A stretch of 7,398 nucleotides of DNA, taken from NCBI GenBank assembly GCA_017396925.1, contig JAFQKM010000029.1, positions 1 to 7,398 on the forward strand. Direction: 5' to 3'. The notes beneath the pieces are model-generated. The model did not search any database, was not told the origin of the DNA, and saw only the letters and a list, made by a program, of their open reading frames with translations. This stretch comes from Clostridia bacterium. Its GTDB lineage: Bacteria > Bacillota > Clostridia > Oscillospirales > Butyricicoccaceae. A program made the translations under genes and the position numbers. Below, one piece after another: positions 5,461 through 7,398 of the stretch (position 1 is its first letter; the number at the start of each line of letters is the position of its first letter).

Positions 5461-6423
5461 GTGCTGACCTTTCAAAATCCTAAAGGATATACAAGAGAAT
5501 ATAACGATATTACCGATGGGTTGATATTCGAAAACAAGGAAATCCGCGGCGGCACGATCCATCCAAATACCAATACACTTCTGGCAGAGCTTCCGAATCA
5601 TACGCACGTCGAAGTTAAAATGAACAAGCCTGCATACGGCTTCCGCATTTTCTCCTATGACGGCACAGGCTATACGGAATTGACCGGCGGTTACTCCCAT
5701 TACACATACCGCTATGCCGGAAGTCCCTCTTCCCAATACTTTGTGCAGATCGCAAACCAGGCAGACGGCACAATTGTCCCGTCCGATGGTCCCACAGCGA
5801 TTCGATGCTATACCTATACAGACAGATCTGAAACAAAACAGTCGTGCAGTAAACTGTCTGACAAAAACATTGCCGTGATCGGAGATTCCATTGTCCAGGG
5901 CCGTTACAGTACCGATGGCGTAACTGTCAATGCCGTCGTTCAAAAACCCTGGTCCCATCTGATTGCAGAAACTGCCGGCACCGAACCTGCCAATTTCGGC
6001 ATTGGCGGCGCTTCGGTCGTCAATATCGACTGGAAGTCGCTGCATCTGAACTGCGAAAATGTCGCAGGGTATGATATTGTCTTGGTCTGCGCCGGAACAA
6101 ATGACTATGCATTCGATATTGACGAAGCAGCCTTTGCTGCCGCCTTTTCCCATGTGATTGAGAGATTGCGGGAAAACAATACTGAAATTATCGTCTGCAC
6201 GCCGGTAATACGAACAAACCGAACCCATGCCAACCGCAAGGGACTGACACTTGCGGATTATGCGCGTATGGAAACGCAAATTGCCCGAAACTATAACCTG
6301 CAGGTCATTGACCTGCTTACGCTCACAAATACAGAAGATTTCAAAGCAACCCTGCCGGATGGCCTGCATCCCACACAGGCAGGACATCACATTCTTGCAG
6401 AACTGGTTCTGAAAACAATATGA
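5461..6423 (+). CDS. SGNH/GDSL-type hydrolase with N-terminal beta-rich domain
   Basis: This encodes a 320-residue protein predicted to hydrolyse an ester or acyl bond; the substrate is unknown. Residues 1 to about 130 form a Gly/Tyr/Thr-rich, probably all-beta domain (HVEVKMNKPAYGFRIF, YFVQIANQ) of the kind seen beside SGNH domains in phage and surface proteins (inference). Residues about 135-320 are the SGNH domain: block I GDSIVQG (141-147, Ser143), block II glycines in NFGIGGAS (178-185), block III GTND (212-215, Asn214), and block V DGLHPT (300-305, Asp300 and His303). The full catalytic set is present. There is no signal peptide. It starts with GTG 15 bp after rlmD and overlaps the next frame by ATGA. 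Base composition is clearly lower than its neighbours: 22/60 GC at 5461-5520 and 25/60 at 5821-5880, against 40/60 at 5041-5100 in rlmD. It also uses AGA, ATA and ACA codons, suggesting horizontal acquisition. Confidence 0.88.
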   Translation: MLTFQNPKGYTREYNDITDGLIFENKEIRGGTIHPNTNTLLAELPNHTHVEVKMNKPAYGFRIFSYDGTGYTELTGGYSHYTYRYAGSPSSQYFVQIANQADGTIVPSDGPTAIRCYTYTDRSETKQSCSKLSDKNIAVIGDSIVQGRYSTDGVTVNAVVQKPWSHLIAETAGTEPANFGIGGASVVNIDWKSLHLNCENVAGYDIVLVCAGTNDYAFDIDEAAFAAAFSHVIERLRENNTEIIVCTPVIRTNRTHANRKGLTLADYARMETQIARNYNLQVIDLLTLTNTEDFKATLPDGLHPTQAGHHILAELVLKTI

Positions 6424-7398
6424 AACCATCCTTTCTTCTCCATCGGGCCGCACAGCGCGGCCTTTTTGGCAAATGCCGCACCTTTGATAGCGGCACGATC
6501 ACCGATGCCCTCTTCGTCTATCTGGATGGCAGCCCGAATGCTGAAAGTATCGCTGCCGTTGATAGTGACTATCGCCATCGGCCTTTGGTCTGCCTGACAT
6601 CCGCGTGGGAAGACCATATCCAAAAAACCTATCCCCATGCCAGAGTTTTTACCAGAACCTTGATGACGCCTGCCAGTCATTTTATCCTAAATGAGATTCC
6701 GCTGCCCGAAGGCTATATCCTTGCATCCGTTGATCAGCAGGCCTTTGACCTTCATCCCTTTGGTCACGGCGAAAACTACGCCGACTTTGCCGATTTTCAG
6801 GCAAAGGGTGCAGGTGCGGTGATATGGTATGATGGGGAGATCGTCGCTGCGGCTTCTTCCTTCCTGGGTGTGAACAGGGAAATCGAACTGGATGTCTCCA
6901 CCCTGGATGTCCATCGCGGCAAGGGTCTGGCCTCGGCCTGCATATCCCTTATGCTGCGGGAATGCACCCAAAAAGGCATCACCGTCCATTGGGATGCCCA
7001 AAATGATATCTCCCGTCATCTGGCCGAAAAGTTCGGCTTTACTGCCGAATGCACCTATTCTGTCTATTGGCTGCCCAAAAAGGAGGACCATCCCATGCTG
7101 ATCTTTAAAAACCTCGAAGGTGTGACCGATGCGCAGTTGTACCAGACCTTTGACGAATCCTTCCGCGATTATCCCGTCGACCTCGGCTTCGACGAGGCCG
7201 CCCTCAAGCTGTGCCTCGATCGCCGCAGCTGCGAGAATATCCATTCCTACGGTGCATTTGAAGGAGATCGGCTGGTGGGCTATGTGGTCTGCGGCAGCCG
7301 CAACTGCGACATTGCCCAGATCGCCGTTGCACCCGACCATCGCCGTAAAGGCATCGGCACCGGCCTGCTGGCTTACATCATGCAGAATACCCCTTCCG
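6420..7398 (+). CDS. Tandem GNAT acetyltransferase frame (two domains, 3' end outside window)
   Basis: An open frame of 326 codons runs from ATG 6420 to the window edge without a stop. Residues about 15-219 resemble the GNAT_acetyltran family: ELDVSTLDVHRGKGLA (156-171) is the acetyl-CoA loop (R166-G-K-G), followed by HWDAQNDISRHLAEKFGF (190-207). Residues 226-326 start a second GNAT domain (MLIFKNLEG..., then DRLVGYVV and IAVAPDHRRKGIGTGLL at 301-317, with the RRKGIG acetyl-CoA loop); its C-terminus is cut off. The ATG overlaps the TGA of the hydrolase (6420-6423) and lacks a clear ribosome binding site, so it depends on translational coupling; no other ATG or GTG start exists before residue 82. 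At the junction, AGGAGG (7081-7086) lies 8 nt before in-frame Met226 (7095). The frame may therefore be a fusion, or may yield the second domain separately. The acceptor substrate is unknown. Confidence 0.82.
   Translation, partial: MKPSFLLHRAAQRGLFGKCRTFDSGTITDALFVYLDGSPNAESIAAVDSDYRHRPLVCLTSAWEDHIQKTYPHARVFTRTLMTPASHFILNEIPLPEGYILASVDQQAFDLHPFGHGENYADFADFQAKGAGAVIWYDGEIVAAASSFLGVNREIELDVSTLDVHRGKGLASACISLMLRECTQKGITVHWDAQNDISRHLAEKFGFTAECTYSVYWLPKKEDHPMLIFKNLEGVTDAQLYQTFDESFRDYPVDLGFDEAALKLCLDRRSCENIHSYGAFEGDRLVGYVVCGSRNCDIAQIAVAPDHRRKGIGTGLLAYIMQNTPS
6446..6467 (+). terminator. Terminator-like hairpin inside the start of the GNAT frame
   Basis: GGCCGC (6446-6451) pairs perfectly with GCGGCC (6457-6462) around a 5-nt loop, and TTTTT follows at 6463-6467. 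It sits 23 bp after the hydrolase stop, exactly where that gene's terminator would be expected, yet it lies in codons 9-16 of the downstream GNAT frame. The stem is short but all GC. It could be a genuine terminator or attenuator, or a chance product of coding sequence. Confidence 0.5.
7081..7097 (+). promoter_or_regulatory. Internal ribosome binding site and in-frame ATG between the two GNAT domains
   Basis: AGGAGG (7081-7086) is 8 nt from ATG 7095-7097, the same spacing used by the rlmD, SGNH and MFS genes here. The ATG is in frame with the upstream GNAT domain (codon 226) and marks the exact beginning of the second GNAT domain. It looks like a functional start, giving a free second acetyltransferase. 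Confidence 0.75.

Noticed and set aside
4397..5467. Short plus-strand frames inside rlmD in other reading frames
   Set aside because: They are Arg/Ser/Pro-rich shadow frames typical of GC-rich genes and have no domain or start signal.
4015..6453. 812-codon open frame on the minus strand across rlmD and the SGNH gene
   Set aside because: It covers two genes with complete catalytic motifs on the other strand, has no recognisable domain, and changes composition at the same point as the genes it mirrors. No promoter or ribosome binding site was seen for it.
6687..7340. 217-codon minus-strand frame over the GNAT region
   Set aside because: The plus-strand frame shows two GNAT acetyl-CoA motifs; the minus-strand frame has no domain or start signals.
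1..7398. Transposon, CRISPR, tRNA/rRNA or integration site
   Set aside because: No transposase or integrase frame, no terminal inverted repeats around the low-GC block, no spaced short repeats and no RNA gene signature were found. The AGGAGGA pair flanking the block is explained by ribosome binding sites.

Overview
The window looks like chromosomal DNA from a GC-rich gut-type Firmicute, most likely a clostridial Oscillospiraceae/Ruminococcaceae relative. Strong AGGAGG-type ribosome binding sites, consensus -35/-10 promoters with 17-bp spacers, a SleB/CwlJ-type cell-wall hydrolase carrying a copper-amine-oxidase-like domain, and an RlmD/RlmCD-type methyltransferase all fit this. The taxonomic placement is inference. 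No rRNA, tRNA, CRISPR array, transposase or phage integrase is visible.

Left part (1-2875, + strand): a tandem array of at least three major facilitator superfamily (MFS) transporters. The first is present only as its last 60 codons. The other two are complete, both 397 aa, align without gaps, and are about 64% identical by hand count. They are not one operon: each is followed by an intrinsic terminator, and each complete copy has its own near-consensus promoter. The first terminator overlaps the -35 box of the next promoter.

Middle (2876-3850): a convergent, minus-strand gene for a secreted SleB/CwlJ-like hydrolase, then a short intergenic region with divergent promoters. The hydrolase promoter carries an inverted repeat between its -35 and -10 boxes.

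Right part (3851-7398, + strand): an apparent operon. It holds a small cysteine-rich TIGR04076-like protein, the Fe-S 23S rRNA uracil-C5 methyltransferase (rlmD), an SGNH/GDSL hydrolase of clearly lower GC, and an open frame of two successive GNAT acetyltransferase domains that runs off the window end. Spacings are 5 bp, 15 bp and a 4-bp ATGA overlap.

The most unusual region is 6420-7398. A terminator-like hairpin with a T-tract lies inside the first codons of the GNAT frame. A perfect Shine-Dalgarno sequence and an in-frame ATG lie exactly between the two GNAT domains, with no stop codon separating them. This suggests a fusion by stop-codon loss, or one frame that makes both a two-domain and a one-domain product. 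The lower GC of the hydrolase, and to a lesser degree of the first GNAT domain, suggests that they were inserted between rlmD and the second GNAT gene. The two MFS genes, the hydrolase and rlmD look like ordinary chromosomal genes. Transporter substrates and GNAT/SGNH substrates cannot be read from the sequence.
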